A stretch of DNA of 64,000 nt, from assembly GCF_027587175.1 (NCBI RefSeq), contig NZ_JAPCID010000023.1, forward strand, positions 1 to 64,000, given 5' to 3'. The notes beneath the pieces were generated by a model. The model saw nothing but the letters and a program-made list of their open reading frames with translations, was not told where the DNA came from and did not search any database. The DNA comes from Solirubrobacter deserti. GTDB taxonomy: Bacteria; Actinomycetota; Thermoleophilia; Solirubrobacterales; Solirubrobacteraceae. This document shows positions 42,124-50,898 of the stretch, piece after piece (positions within the stretch are counted from its first letter, which is position 1; every line of letters starts with the position of its first letter). The position numbers were made by a program, and so were the translations under genes.

Positions 42124-43095
42124 ATGCCCGCCGTGCCCAATCCCCGTCTCGGCTACCTGCTGACCGTCCTGTCGGCCACCTGCTCGGCCCTGAACGGCTC
42201 GCTCTCGCGGTATCTGCTCGACGAGGGGATGTCTCCCGCGCGGCTCTCGGAGTTCCGCTCGGCCGTGTCCGCGCTGCTGCTGGTCGCCGCGCTCGCCGCC
42301 TTTTCCCCCGGCCGGCTGAGGATCGCCCGCCGCGACGTCCCGCAGCTCGCGTGGCTGGGCATCGCCGGCATCGCGCTCGTCCACGCGACCTACTACGCGG
42401 CGATCGCCCGGATGGACATCGGCGTGGCGCTCGTCATCCAGTACCTCGCGCCGGCGATGCTGCTGATCTGGGCGGCCGTGGTGCACCGCGTCCACGCGCC
42501 CAGGAGCCTGTGGGCGGCGGTCGCGCTGTCGGTCGCGGGCTGCGCACTCGTGGTCGACGCGCCCTCGGGCGCCGGCAACCTCGACGGCGTCGGGGTCGTC
42601 TTCGCGCTGTTGGCCGCGGTCACGCTCGCGATCTACCTCACCGCCTCGCAGAAGGCCGGCGAGCGCTACGACGCGTTCACCACGCTCACGTACGGCTTCG
42701 GCTTCGCGACCGTGTTCTGGCTCGTGGTGGCGCCCGTCTGGTCGTTCCCGTGGGAGCTGCTGGGCTCGCTCGAGAACCTGGCGGTCGCGCTCGGCGTGGC
42801 CACGATCGGCACGCTGATCCCGTTCCTGCTCCTGGTCACGGCGTTGCGGCACCTGCCGGCGGCGAAGGTCGCGGTGGTGGCGACGCTCGAGCCGGTCCTG
42901 GCTTCCGTGTTCGCCTGGTTTCTGCTCGACCAGTCGCTGTCGGCGGTCCAGATCGCGGGCGGCGTCGTGGTGCTCGCGGCCGTCACCTGGGTACGGCGCA
43001 CTCCATGGACGTCCTCATCGCCGGCGGACACGGGCAGATCGCCCGCCGGCTCATCCGAATCCTCGCCCGCAACGGTCACACCGCCCGCGGGCTGA
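42124..43095 (+). CDS. EamA/DMT-family transporter
   Basis: 323 residues, ten helices in two EamA repeats: LTVLSATCSALNGSLSRYLL begins the first and VGVVFALLAAVTLAIYLTAS the second. Ends VASVFAWFLLDQSLSAVQIA in a typical last helix pair; the final 30 residues after VTWVRR are outside the fold and are read through the start of the next gene (91-base overlap). Exports or imports a small metabolite, unknown. Confidence 0.88.
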   Translation: MPAVPNPRLGYLLTVLSATCSALNGSLSRYLLDEGMSPARLSEFRSAVSALLLVAALAAFSPGRLRIARRDVPQLAWLGIAGIALVHATYYAAIARMDIGVALVIQYLAPAMLLIWAAVVHRVHAPRSLWAAVALSVAGCALVVDAPSGAGNLDGVGVVFALLAAVTLAIYLTASQKAGERYDAFTTLTYGFGFATVFWLVVAPVWSFPWELLGSLENLAVALGVATIGTLIPFLLLVTALRHLPAAKVAVVATLEPVLASVFAWFLLDQSLSAVQIAGGVVVLAAVTWVRRTPWTSSSPADTGRSPAGSSESSPATVTPPAG

Positions 43096-43670
43096 TCCGC
43101 AACCCCGACCACGTCGCCGACCTCGAGGCCGACGGCGGCCACCCGGTCCTGTGCGACCTCGAGCACGACGACCTGCGCCCGCACATCGGCGGCGCGGAGG
43201 CGATCGTCTTCGCGGCCGGCGCCGGCCCCGGCAGTGGCCCGGAGCGCAAGCAGACCGTCGACCTCGGCGCGGCGGTGAAGTGCATCGAGGCCGCCCAGGC
43301 GCTCGGCGTCGACCGCTTCGTGATCGTGTCCTCGATCGGCACGCAGGATGCCGAGCACGCCGGACCGATGCGCGCCTACCTGGAGGCCAAGGCCGCCGCC
43401 GACGACGCACTGCGCACGAGCGGACTGAGCTGGACGATCGTCAAGCCGGGCATGCTCACCGACGAGCCGGGCAGCGGCACCGTGGACATCGCGACCGCGT
43501 TCGGGCGCCGGGACGCCGTCTCCCGCGACAACGTCGCGCTCGTCCTCTACCACGTCCTGCTGGCTGACAACACGATCCGGACGGAGTTCGAGCTCTTCGA
43601 CGGGCCGACGCCGGCCGACGTCGCGGTGCAATCGCTACAGCGCGGCGACGGCCCGGTTACCGTCTTGTAA
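43005..43670 (+). CDS. NAD(P)H-binding (atypical SDR) protein
   Basis: 221 residues starting MDVLIAGGHGQIARRLIRIL. Gly-rich nucleotide motif AGGHGQIAR, ARGLIRNPDHVADLEADGG, then FVIVSSIGTQD and YLEAKAAADDALRTSGLSWT, matching the NAD(P)-binding/YwnB-like atypical SDRs. Catalytic Tyr-Lys pair is reduced to YLEAK. Role unknown, possibly redox sensing or a reductase. The ATG lies 91 bases inside the EamA frame. Confidence 0.87.
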   Translation: MDVLIAGGHGQIARRLIRILARNGHTARGLIRNPDHVADLEADGGHPVLCDLEHDDLRPHIGGAEAIVFAAGAGPGSGPERKQTVDLGAAVKCIEAAQALGVDRFVIVSSIGTQDAEHAGPMRAYLEAKAAADDALRTSGLSWTIVKPGMLTDEPGSGTVDIATAFGRRDAVSRDNVALVLYHVLLADNTIRTEFELFDGPTPADVAVQSLQRGDGPVTVL

Positions 43671-44849
43671 ATGCGTTCGCCCATCGCCGGAATCGTCGCC
43701 GCGGCGTTCCTCTGCTTTGCAGGGACCCCCGCTTCCCAAGCGGCCGTTGACAAGGGGCCCGCCGGGCTCGCCTTCTACACGCCGCCGGAGACGCTGCCCA
43801 AGGGCACGCACGGCACGCCGATCTGGGTGCGCGGCCTCACCGGCAAGGCCAAGCTGACGAGCGCGAAGAGCAACCGGCTGCTGCTCTACCTGGGCCAGCA
43901 GACGAGCGGGCACGACACCGCGATCTCCGGGACGGTGCACGTCCCGAAGGGCAAGGCGCCCAGGGGTGGCTGGCCCATCGTCACGTGGGCGCACGGCACG
44001 ATCGGGATCGCGGACGCGTGCGCGCCCTCGCGCGTCGGCATGCCCGCGCAGTACGACCACAAGCTGCTCAACACGTGGCTGAAGGCCGGCTACGCCGTCG
44101 TGCGCACGGACTACGAGGGCCTCGGCACGCCCACCACGCACCCGTACCTGATCGGCGTCTCGGAGGGCCGCGCCGTCCTGGACATGGTCCGCGGCGCGCG
44201 CAAGCTGGACCGCAGCCTGGGCAAGCGGGTCGTGATCGCCGGCCACTCGCAGGGCGGCCACGCGGCGCTGTGGGCCGGCGCGCTGGCCGGCCGCTGGACG
44301 CCCGAGCTCGACGTGCGCGGGACGCTCGCGCTCGCACCCGCCAGCCACCTCGGCGAGCAGGCCGCGCTGCTCGGCGCGCTCACGGCGCCCGGCCCCCTCA
44401 CGGGCCTCGCGGCGATGATCGTGCGCGGCGTCGACGTCGACCGGCCCGCGCTCAACGCCGCCTCGCTGCTGTCCGACCGCGCCCGCGTGCTGTTCCCGCA
44501 GGTGGACGAGGTCTGCCTCAGCGACCTGACGGAGGGCGACTCGTTCGGCGGGCTCGCGCCGTCCGAGCTGCTGCGGCCGGACGGCAACCTCGCCCCGGTG
44601 ATCGGGGCCCTGAACGAGAACGACCCGGAGACGCTGAAGATCCGCTCCGGCCCGGTGCAGATCGAGCAGGGCACGACGGACACGACCGTGCTGCCGCTGT
44701 TCACCAACCAGCTCGTGCCCAAGCTCAAGGCCGGCGGGGCGAACGTGACCTACAAGACCTACACCGGCGTCGATCATGCGGGCGCGGTGCTGAACAGCCG
44801 GGCCGCGGCGGACGCGACGAAGTTCGTGCGTTCGCGCCTCAGCAGGTGA
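43671..44849 (+). CDS. Secreted lipase-like alpha/beta hydrolase
   Basis: 392 residues starting immediately after the previous stop. Signal peptide MRSPIAGIVAAAFLCFAGTP with cleavage near SQA-AVD. Nucleophile elbow VIAGHSQGGHAALWAG, oxyanion segment TWAHGTIGIADACAP and a late catalytic His in YTGVDHAGAVL. This pattern matches the LIP-type secretory lipase family (PF03583-like). Extracellular esterase or lipase. A 25-bp G-rich repeat starts at the base after its stop. Confidence 0.87.
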   Translation: MRSPIAGIVAAAFLCFAGTPASQAAVDKGPAGLAFYTPPETLPKGTHGTPIWVRGLTGKAKLTSAKSNRLLLYLGQQTSGHDTAISGTVHVPKGKAPRGGWPIVTWAHGTIGIADACAPSRVGMPAQYDHKLLNTWLKAGYAVVRTDYEGLGTPTTHPYLIGVSEGRAVLDMVRGARKLDRSLGKRVVIAGHSQGGHAALWAGALAGRWTPELDVRGTLALAPASHLGEQAALLGALTAPGPLTGLAAMIVRGVDVDRPALNAASLLSDRARVLFPQVDEVCLSDLTEGDSFGGLAPSELLRPDGNLAPVIGALNENDPETLKIRSGPVQIEQGTTDTTVLPLFTNQLVPKLKAGGANVTYKTYTGVDHAGAVLNSRAAADATKFVRSRLSR

Positions 44850-44874
44850 GGTCGGATGATCGGGGTGGGGCGGA
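44850..44874 (-). repeat. 25-bp G-quadruplex-prone convergent-gap repeat, copy A
   Basis: Identical 25-mer to 47992-48016 and 52270-52294, containing CCACCCCGATCATCCGACC on the minus strand and GGGGTGGGGCGGAGGGG on the plus strand. It begins one base after the lipase stop and lies 15 bases from the stop of the convergent kinase gene. Confidence 0.85.
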
Positions 44875-44889
44875 GGGGATGTCCCTACT

Positions 44890-45711
44890 TCAAATGCCAG
44901 CGGCCTTGCTGACGGCCTTGATGTAGCCGACCGCGGTGGCGGGGCGGTCTTCCGGCTCCTTCTCGAGGGCCCGGTTGATCGCCTTGCCGACCGCGGCCTC
45001 CTGGCCGGGGATCTCCGGCGGCGCCTCCTGCAGGTGCGCGAACAGCACGCGCATCGACGGGCGCCCGCCGAACGGCGGCGTGCCCGTGAGGCACTCGTGG
45101 ATGACGCAGCCGACCGCGTAGATGTCGGTCGCGGCGCTGACGTCCTCCCCGCGGATCTGCTCCGGGGCCATGTAGTCGAGCGAGCCGAGCGCCTGCCCGG
45201 GGCGGGTGAGGTTGGACGCCTGCGAGTCCTTGGCCAGCCCGAAGTCCGTCACGTAAGCGCGGTCGCCGTCCAGCAGGATGTTCGCGGGCTTGATGTCCCG
45301 GTGGACGAGGCCGGACGCGTGCAGCGCGTCGATGCCCTCGGCGGGACCGGTCAGCAGCCGGATCGTCGTCTCCAGGTCCAGGGTCCCCGCAGCGGCGATC
45401 CGCTCCTGCAGCGACCCGCCCGGGATCAGCTCCTGCACGAGGTAGGGCAGCCCGCCCGACTCGCCGGCGTCCAGGACGGGCACAACGTGGGGATGGGAGA
45501 TCTTCTGGGCGGCGGCGACCTCGCGCTGGAAGCGCCGGACGAAGACCTCGTCCTGGGAGAGCTCGGTGGTGACGACCTTCACCGCGACGGGCTTCCCGCC
45601 GTCGGCGACCCCTTCAAAGACGATGCCCATACGGCCGCGCCCGATGGTCCGCGTGATCCGGTAAGGACCGACGGAGTCGCCCGGCCTGGGCTCGAGTGCG
45701 ATCTCAGGCAT
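44890..45711 (-). CDS. Soluble Ser/Thr protein kinase 1
   Basis: 273 residues, kinase domain only. Gly loop IGRGRMGIVFEG, Lys in VAVKVVTTEL, catalytic HRDIKPANILL, DFGLAKDS and APEQIRG are intact; Hanks-type PknB-like. It has no membrane segment or extracellular PASTA region, so it is cytosolic. Its 5' end faces kinase 2 across a 115-bp divergent gap with direct repeats. Confidence 0.94.
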   Translation of the reverse strand: MPEIALEPRPGDSVGPYRITRTIGRGRMGIVFEGVADGGKPVAVKVVTTELSQDEVFVRRFQREVAAAQKISHPHVVPVLDAGESGGLPYLVQELIPGGSLQERIAAAGTLDLETTIRLLTGPAEGIDALHASGLVHRDIKPANILLDGDRAYVTDFGLAKDSQASNLTRPGQALGSLDYMAPEQIRGEDVSAATDIYAVGCVIHECLTGTPPFGGRPSMRVLFAHLQEAPPEIPGQEAAVGKAINRALEKEPEDRPATAVGYIKAVSKAAGI

Positions 45712-45762
45712 ACGAGCGCCGCAAGTCTATCGGCTCGACGGCGGGTCCAGCACCGCCACCCG

Positions 45763-45793
45763 ACTTCCGGTCAGCCGTCACTTGCGGTCAGCC
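45763..45793. promoter_or_regulatory. Direct repeat between two kinase genes
   Basis: ACTTCCGGTCAGCC (45763-45776) and ACTTGCGGTCAGCC (45780-45793) are direct repeats, 13 of 14 bases the same, spaced 17 bases start to start. They lie in the divergent promoter gap of kinases 1 and 2. A regulator-binding site is the simplest reading; none has been shown. Confidence 0.4.
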
Positions 45794-45826
45794 CGCGGAG
45801 CCGGGACACTAGGCGTCGATCTCGCT

Positions 45827-46660
45827 ATGGACAAGCCAAGGCTCGGTGACTACAGGATCGAGGGGATCGTCGGGGTGGGGCGCATGGGCGTCGTTTATCT
45901 TGCGATCGACCGCATCACGGGACGCGCTGTCGCGTTGAAGGTGCTGCGTGAGGATGTCGCCGCCGATCCCGTCTACCGCGCGCGCTTCCGGCGCGAGGGT
46001 GAACTGCTGGCCCAGCTCGAGCACCCGCACATCATCCCGATCCACGGGATGGGCGAGGTGGAAGGCGAGCTCTACATCGCCAGCCGGCTCGTCTCGAGCA
46101 CGCTGCGCAACCTCATCCTGGCCGGTCCACTCTCGATCGATGTGGCGATGAAGGTCCTGGTCTCCGTCGCGAGCGCGCTGGACGCGGCGCACGCCGCGGG
46201 CGTCGTCCACCGCGACGTCAAGCCCGCCAACGTCCTGCTCGACCCGGGTCCCGAGGTCTTCCTCGGCGACTTCGGCCTCGCGCGCGACAACGATGGCAGC
46301 CAGTTGACCGCCCCGGGGCAGGTCCTCGGCACCATCGACTACATGGCGCCCGAGCTGCTGGACGGCGAGCGCGTCGGCGCCGCGACCGACATCTACGGGC
46401 TCGCCTGTCTCGCCTGCGAGACGCTGACCGGTACCGTCCCCTACGTGCGCGAAACTGACGCCGCCACCATGTACGCCCACATCGTCGAGCCGCCGCCCAG
46501 CGTCAGCGAGCGCCGTCCGGAGCTGCCGCGCACGCTCGACGCCGTGCTCGCCGCGGGCATGGCCAAGGACCCGGAGGACCGCCCGGCGTCGGCGGGCACC
46601 CTCGTCATCGACATGCTCGGCGCGCTCGGGCGCCCGGCCCCGGCGTGTCTGGCCGCATAA
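45827..46660 (+). CDS. Soluble Ser/Thr protein kinase 2
   Basis: 277 residues starting MDKPRLGDYRIEGIVGVGRM. Gly loop VGVGRMGVVYLA, VALKVL, HRDVKPANVLL, DFGLARDN, APELLDG; complete Hanks-type kinase with no membrane helix. Divergent from kinase 1 and 12 bases upstream of kinase 3. Substrates unknown; cytosolic. Confidence 0.93.
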   Translation: MDKPRLGDYRIEGIVGVGRMGVVYLAIDRITGRAVALKVLREDVAADPVYRARFRREGELLAQLEHPHIIPIHGMGEVEGELYIASRLVSSTLRNLILAGPLSIDVAMKVLVSVASALDAAHAAGVVHRDVKPANVLLDPGPEVFLGDFGLARDNDGSQLTAPGQVLGTIDYMAPELLDGERVGAATDIYGLACLACETLTGTVPYVRETDAATMYAHIVEPPPSVSERRPELPRTLDAVLAAGMAKDPEDRPASAGTLVIDMLGALGRPAPACLAA

Positions 46661-46672
46661 GGAAGTGATGCA

Positions 46673-47980
46673 CTGACGCGGCCGGATCAGCAGGCAACAG
46701 CCGTCGGGGGGGAAGCGCTAAACGGGCGCTATGAGATCGTGGCACCCATCTCCAGTGGGGCGATGGGTGCGGTTTACCGTGCCACGGACCGGGAGACCGG
46801 GGCCGACGTCGCCGTCAAGCGCCTGCTGGACGTCCGCCACGCCGCCCGCTTCGAGATCGAGGCGCGGCTGCTGGCGAGCCTGAGCCACCCGCGCGTGGTC
46901 AAGGTGCTCGACCACTCCAGCGACGACCAGGGCCTGTACATCGTCATGGATCTCGTCCACGGCGTGGACCTGGGCGCGATCCTCAAGCGCAGCGGCAACC
47001 CGGGCCTGTCGTACGGCGACGCGATCGAGTACGTGCGCCACGGCTGCGAGGCGCTGTCCTACGTGCACTCGCAGCAGATCGTCCACCGCGACGTCAAGCC
47101 GCAGAACATGATCCACGGCGAGGACGGCGTCGTCCTGGTCGACTTCGGCGTGGCGCGCGCGCTGGGCGGCGACGAGGATCAGGGCACGATCGCGGTCGGC
47201 ACCCCGCGCTACATGGCGCCCGAGGTGTTCGCGGGCGGCACCGTCAGCGCGGCGTCGGACATCTTCAGCCTGGCGGCGACCCTGTGGACGCTGCTGATCG
47301 GCACGCCGCCGCGCTACGGCGACGTGCTCAAGCTCGACAAGCTCGCGCCGGGCCTGCCGCCCGAGCTACACACCGCACTGTCGGGCGGGCTCGAGATGCT
47401 GCCCGAGCAGCGGATCCCGTCGGCGGGCGCGTTCGCGGAGGCGATCGGCGTGCCGCTTACGGGCGACCGGGGCCACTCGCTGGCCCAGTCGCTCGGCCGG
47501 CCGACGACGCGCCGCAAGGTCATGGAGGCGATCGTCCGCACCGCCGCCGGCATGTTCGAGGCCGCCGCGTGCTCGATCGCGCTCACCGACCCGTCGAACG
47601 GCGAGCTGGTCTACGAGGCGGCGTGGGGGGCGGGCGCGAGCGAGGTCGTCGGCATGCGGCTCCCGCCGGGGGTCGGCATCGCGGGCGCGGTCGTGGCGAG
47701 CGGGGACGGCGTGTTCGTGCCCGAGTGCCGCAAGGACCCGCGCTTCGCCCGCCAGGTCGCGGCCGGCACGGGCTACGTGCCGTACACGATGGTCGTCGCG
47801 CCGCTCGTGCGCGAGGGCAAGACGATCGGCGTCCTCTCCGTGCTGGACCGCCGCGACGGCGGCCCGTACCTGCGCGAGGACCTCGGCAAGGTCGCGCTGT
47901 TCGCCGACCTCGCCGTCGTCGCGCTCGACCTGGACACGTTCCCGCTCAGCAGCTCGGGCGGCCGCACCCTATTGGCGTGA
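46673..47980 (+). CDS. Ser/Thr protein kinase 3 fused to a GAF domain
   Basis: 435 residues if started at a CTG at 46673 (MTRPDQQATAVGGEALNGRY), with AGGAAGTG seven bases upstream. The only later start before the Gly loop, GTG at 46739, would cut off the first kinase strand (LNGRYEIV). Kinase: SSGAMGAVYRA, VAVKRLL, HRDVKPQNMIH, DFGVARAL, APEVFAGG. Residues about 290-425 form a GAF domain (VMEAIVRTAAGMFEAAACSI, GVGIAGAVVASGDGVFVPEC, RPLREGKTIGVLSVLD-like). The GAF may bind a small ligand and switch the kinase. A 25-bp repeat follows 11 bases after the stop. Confidence 0.85.
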   Translation: MTRPDQQATAVGGEALNGRYEIVAPISSGAMGAVYRATDRETGADVAVKRLLDVRHAARFEIEARLLASLSHPRVVKVLDHSSDDQGLYIVMDLVHGVDLGAILKRSGNPGLSYGDAIEYVRHGCEALSYVHSQQIVHRDVKPQNMIHGEDGVVLVDFGVARALGGDEDQGTIAVGTPRYMAPEVFAGGTVSAASDIFSLAATLWTLLIGTPPRYGDVLKLDKLAPGLPPELHTALSGGLEMLPEQRIPSAGAFAEAIGVPLTGDRGHSLAQSLGRPTTRRKVMEAIVRTAAGMFEAAACSIALTDPSNGELVYEAAWGAGASEVVGMRLPPGVGIAGAVVASGDGVFVPECRKDPRFARQVAAGTGYVPYTMVVAPLVREGKTIGVLSVLDRRDGGPYLREDLGKVALFADLAVVALDLDTFPLSSSGGRTLLA

Positions 47981-47991
47981 GGCGCAGCCCT

Positions 47992-48016
47992 TCCGCCCCA
48001 CCCCGATCATCCGACC
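47992..48016 (+). repeat. 25-bp G-quadruplex-prone convergent-gap repeat, copy B
   Basis: Same 25-mer as copies A and C, filling the convergent gap between kinase 3 and the zinc-ribbon protein and touching the latter's stop codon. Minus strand reads GGGGTGGGGCGGAAGGG. Confidence 0.85.
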
Positions 48017-49125
48017 TAACGTGACTTGATCGACGCGGCGATCTCCTTCGCCGCGTCCAGCCGCTCGCCCCGGGTGGCGTTGACGGTGATCGCGATCCCG
48101 CCCCAGGCGGGATCGTTGAGCAGGAGGTCCGAGCAGTTGCGGTTCTCGCACTCGGGCGTGCCGAAGTTCTTGACGGTCGCCAGCTCGGATTCCTCCGCCT
48201 GCGTCTCCAACGGCTTGCGCTCCCCCGTCTCGAACGTCCCCGGGTTCGCCTGCTCGTTGGGCGTGTGGAAGATCCGGATGACGGTCTGCCCGTCGGTGAG
48301 CACGTGCACCCGAAGGTCGCCGCCGCCGGACCGGTCGAGCTCGAACGAGCGCGGGGCGCGGCCCTCCCAGCCCGGGCCGGTGATGCGCCGGAACGCATCC
48401 GCCGTGGGCTCCGCGCTGGCCTCGGCGGTGGCCGTCGGCGTCGGCTTGGGCCGGGCCGGCTCCTCTTCGTCGCGTGTCAGCAGCAGCACCGCCGCCACGA
48501 TCAGCAGCACGAGGAGCAACAGCAGCAACAGCAGCAACAGCAGGATGATCAGCTTCTTCTTGTTGCGCGGCGGCTTGGGGCCGATGTGGCGGCCGCACGA
48601 CGGGCAGAAGTCCGCGCCCTTCTCGACCTCTGCGAAGCAGTGCGGGCACTGCTCCATCTGCGGCGGCAGCACGGCGGTCGGCGCCTGGTCGCGCGCCTCC
48701 GGGCGCAGCTTGTCGGCGAAGCGCGTCGGGACGTCGAAGCTGCTGTCGTAGCGCTTGACGCGCACGTTGCGCGGCACGTCCGTGTCGATCCAGAGCGTGA
48801 CGGCGTCGGCCTGGACGTCGACTTCCGCCACGCCGCCCGGCCGCTTGCGCGGGACGAACTGGACCTGGACCTCCGTCCGGCCCCAGACGATCACGGCCCG
48901 GTCCTGCAGCACGAGCGCCGCGCCGGGCTCCCACTTGCCGAGCCACAGCTCCAGCGGGACGAACATCTCGCCGCTGTCGTAGCGGCCGACATGCGAGGCG
49001 AGGTCGGGCGCGAAGTACTCGAGCGCCTCGTCCACGTCCTGCGCGAAGCGCGGATCGGCGACCGCCGCACGCGTCCGATCGGCCGTCTCGTAGAGCGTCT
49101 GCGTCTGGTCTTGGCCCGTGGTCAT
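48016..49125 (-). CDS. Zinc-ribbon single-pass membrane protein
   Basis: 369 residues starting MTTGQDQTQTLYETADRTRA. Residues 1-150 are a soluble cytosolic domain of unknown type. A zinc ribbon follows (CPHCFAEVEKGADFCPSC), then a basic patch and one very Leu-rich helix (KKKLIILLLLLLLLLLLVL), then an outer Thr/Ala-rich linker and a C-terminal domain with two Cys (TPECENRNCSDLLL). Proteins of this build often sit beside Ser/Thr kinases in actinobacteria. Function unknown. GTG start 12 codons upstream possible. Confidence 0.82.
   Translation of the reverse strand: MTTGQDQTQTLYETADRTRAAVADPRFAQDVDEALEYFAPDLASHVGRYDSGEMFVPLELWLGKWEPGAALVLQDRAVIVWGRTEVQVQFVPRKRPGGVAEVDVQADAVTLWIDTDVPRNVRVKRYDSSFDVPTRFADKLRPEARDQAPTAVLPPQMEQCPHCFAEVEKGADFCPSCGRHIGPKPPRNKKKLIILLLLLLLLLLLVLLIVAAVLLLTRDEEEPARPKPTPTATAEASAEPTADAFRRITGPGWEGRAPRSFELDRSGGGDLRVHVLTDGQTVIRIFHTPNEQANPGTFETGERKPLETQAEESELATVKNFGTPECENRNCSDLLLNDPAWGGIAITVNATRGERLDAAKEIAASIKSR
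48517..48543. repeat. CAACAGCAG tandem repeat in the membrane helix
   Basis: Three near-perfect units of a 9-base repeat encode the poly-Leu core of the transmembrane helix in the zinc-ribbon protein. Gain or loss of units keeps frame and changes helix length by three residues. Confidence 0.7.
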
Positions 49126-49200
49126 GGCGGTGAGGGCGCAGCCTACCTGGACGCACGGTACTTGCCGCGGAAGTCCAACGGCGGTTAGCGTTGCACCACA

Positions 49201-50898
49201 TTGAGTCTTGACACGCATTACGACGCGATCGTCGTCGGCTCGGGGTTCGGCGGGTCGGTGACGGCCTTCCGGCTGGCCGAGGCCGGCAAGCGCGTCCTGA
49301 TCCTCGAACGCGGCCGCCCGTACCCGCCCGGCTCGTTCACCCGCAGCCCATACCGCGCGCGCGAGAGCTTCTGGGATCCGCCGCGCGGGCTGGTCGGCAT
49401 GTACCACTACTGGTCCTTTCGAGGGATCGACGCGCTGGTCTCGGCCGGGCTCGGCGGCGGCTCGCTGATCTACGCCAACGTCTTCATCCGCAAGGACGAG
49501 CGCTGGTTCGTGCAGGAGGACCTGGACCGCGGCGGCTACGAGTACTGGCCTGTCAACCGCGGCGACCTCGACCCGCACTACGACCGGGTCGAGCACATGG
49601 TCGGGCTGCAGGAGTTCCCGGTCGACCACGAGCCGTACGCGTCGACGCCGAAGACGATCGCGTTCAAAGAGGCGGCGACCGAGCTCGGGCTGCGCCACTT
49701 CCACCCCAAGCTGGCGGTGACGTTCGCCAACGAGGGGCGCGACCCGGTGCCGGGCGAGGCGATCGTGGAGAAGATCCCGAACCTGCACGGCCGCACGCGC
49801 ACCACCTGCCAGATGTCGGGCGAGTGCGATGTCGGGTGCAACTTCGGCTCCAAGAACACCCTCGACTACAACTACCTCACGCACGCCGCCCACCACGGGG
49901 CGGAGATCCGCACTTTGGCCGATGTGCGCCGCTTCGAGCCGCGTGAGAATGGCGGCTATGTGGTGCATTACGCGGACCTCGACGCCGGCGCGCCCGAGGC
50001 GCCGCCGACGGTGCGGGTGACCTGCGACCACCTGATCCTGAGCGCCGGCACGCTGGGTACGACGAACCTGCTGTTGCGCAACCGCGCCGTCCTGCCCGGG
50101 CTCTCGAGCCGGATCGGCACGCGCTTCTGCGGAAACGGGGACCTGTTGACGCTGATCCTCAACACGAGCCGCGTCACGGACGGCAAGCGCGAGTCACGGA
50201 TCGTCGACCCGGGCTACGGGCCGGTCATCACGACGACCGCGCACATCCCGGGCGCCGAGGACGGCGGCACGGGCCGTGGCTTCTACCTGCAGGACGCCGG
50301 CTACCCGCAGCACCTCGCGTGGATCCTCCACATCCTCAGCGCGCCGGTGCAGCTGTGGCGCTGGCGCGCGGGCGCGACGCACCTGGTCAAGAACTGGCTC
50401 AAGGGCTCGCCCGACACCGACGTCACCGCCCACATCGCCGACCTGATGCTGCCCAGTGAGCTGTCCGCGGGCGGGCTCCCGCTGCTGAGCATGGGCCGCG
50501 ACATCCCGGACGGGCGCATGTACCTCAAGAACGGCCGCCTGGACCTGGACTGGAACCGGCGCGCCTCCGAGGAGTACTTCGCGCGCGTGCGCGGCGTCTC
50601 GCGGGACATGGCGCGCGTGCTCGGCGGGCGCTTCGCCGACAATCCGCTCTGGTTCCTGCGGCGCGTGATCACGGTGCACCCGCTGGGCGGCGCGCCGATG
50701 GGACGCACCCGCGAGGAGGGCGTGGTCGACGCGTACGGGAACGTCTTCGGGCATCCTGGATTGCACATCGCGGACGGCTCCGTCATGCCCGGCCCCACCG
50801 GCCCCAACCCCAGCTTCACGATCGCGGCGCTGGCAGACCGCTTCGCCGACCAGATCATCGATCCCGACAGACGCGTCGCGGAGGCGGCGGCCAGATGA
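49201..50898 (+). CDS. GMC oxidoreductase (cholesterol oxidase-like)
   Basis: 565 residues from a TTG at 49201. FAD motif IVVGSGFGGSVTAFRLAEAG and ILERGRPYPPG; GLGGGSLIYANVFIR in the substrate region; C-terminal VHPLGGAPMGRTREEGVVD and MPGPTGPNPSFTIAALADRF carrying the catalytic His. The non-covalent ChoD-like cholesterol oxidase group is the best match. It oxidises a sterol or other alcohol. The next gene (overlap ATGA at 50895) encodes a domain that is fused to the oxidase in some homologues. Confidence 0.9.
   Translation: MSLDTHYDAIVVGSGFGGSVTAFRLAEAGKRVLILERGRPYPPGSFTRSPYRARESFWDPPRGLVGMYHYWSFRGIDALVSAGLGGGSLIYANVFIRKDERWFVQEDLDRGGYEYWPVNRGDLDPHYDRVEHMVGLQEFPVDHEPYASTPKTIAFKEAATELGLRHFHPKLAVTFANEGRDPVPGEAIVEKIPNLHGRTRTTCQMSGECDVGCNFGSKNTLDYNYLTHAAHHGAEIRTLADVRRFEPRENGGYVVHYADLDAGAPEAPPTVRVTCDHLILSAGTLGTTNLLLRNRAVLPGLSSRIGTRFCGNGDLLTLILNTSRVTDGKRESRIVDPGYGPVITTTAHIPGAEDGGTGRGFYLQDAGYPQHLAWILHILSAPVQLWRWRAGATHLVKNWLKGSPDTDVTAHIADLMLPSELSAGGLPLLSMGRDIPDGRMYLKNGRLDLDWNRRASEEYFARVRGVSRDMARVLGGRFADNPLWFLRRVITVHPLGGAPMGRTREEGVVDAYGNVFGHPGLHIADGSVMPGPTGPNPSFTIAALADRFADQIIDPDRRVAEAAAR

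Noticed and set aside
41383-42124. Cyclic-AMP binding by the Crp-like regulator
   Set aside because: The barrel lacks a recognisable Arg-Ser phosphate-binding pair, so the ligand was left unassigned.
45861-45895. Fourth copy of the G-rich 25-mer (CGGGGTGGGGCG)
   Set aside because: This stretch encodes the Gly loop VGVGRMG of kinase 2 and matches only 12 bases, so the likeness is coding coincidence.
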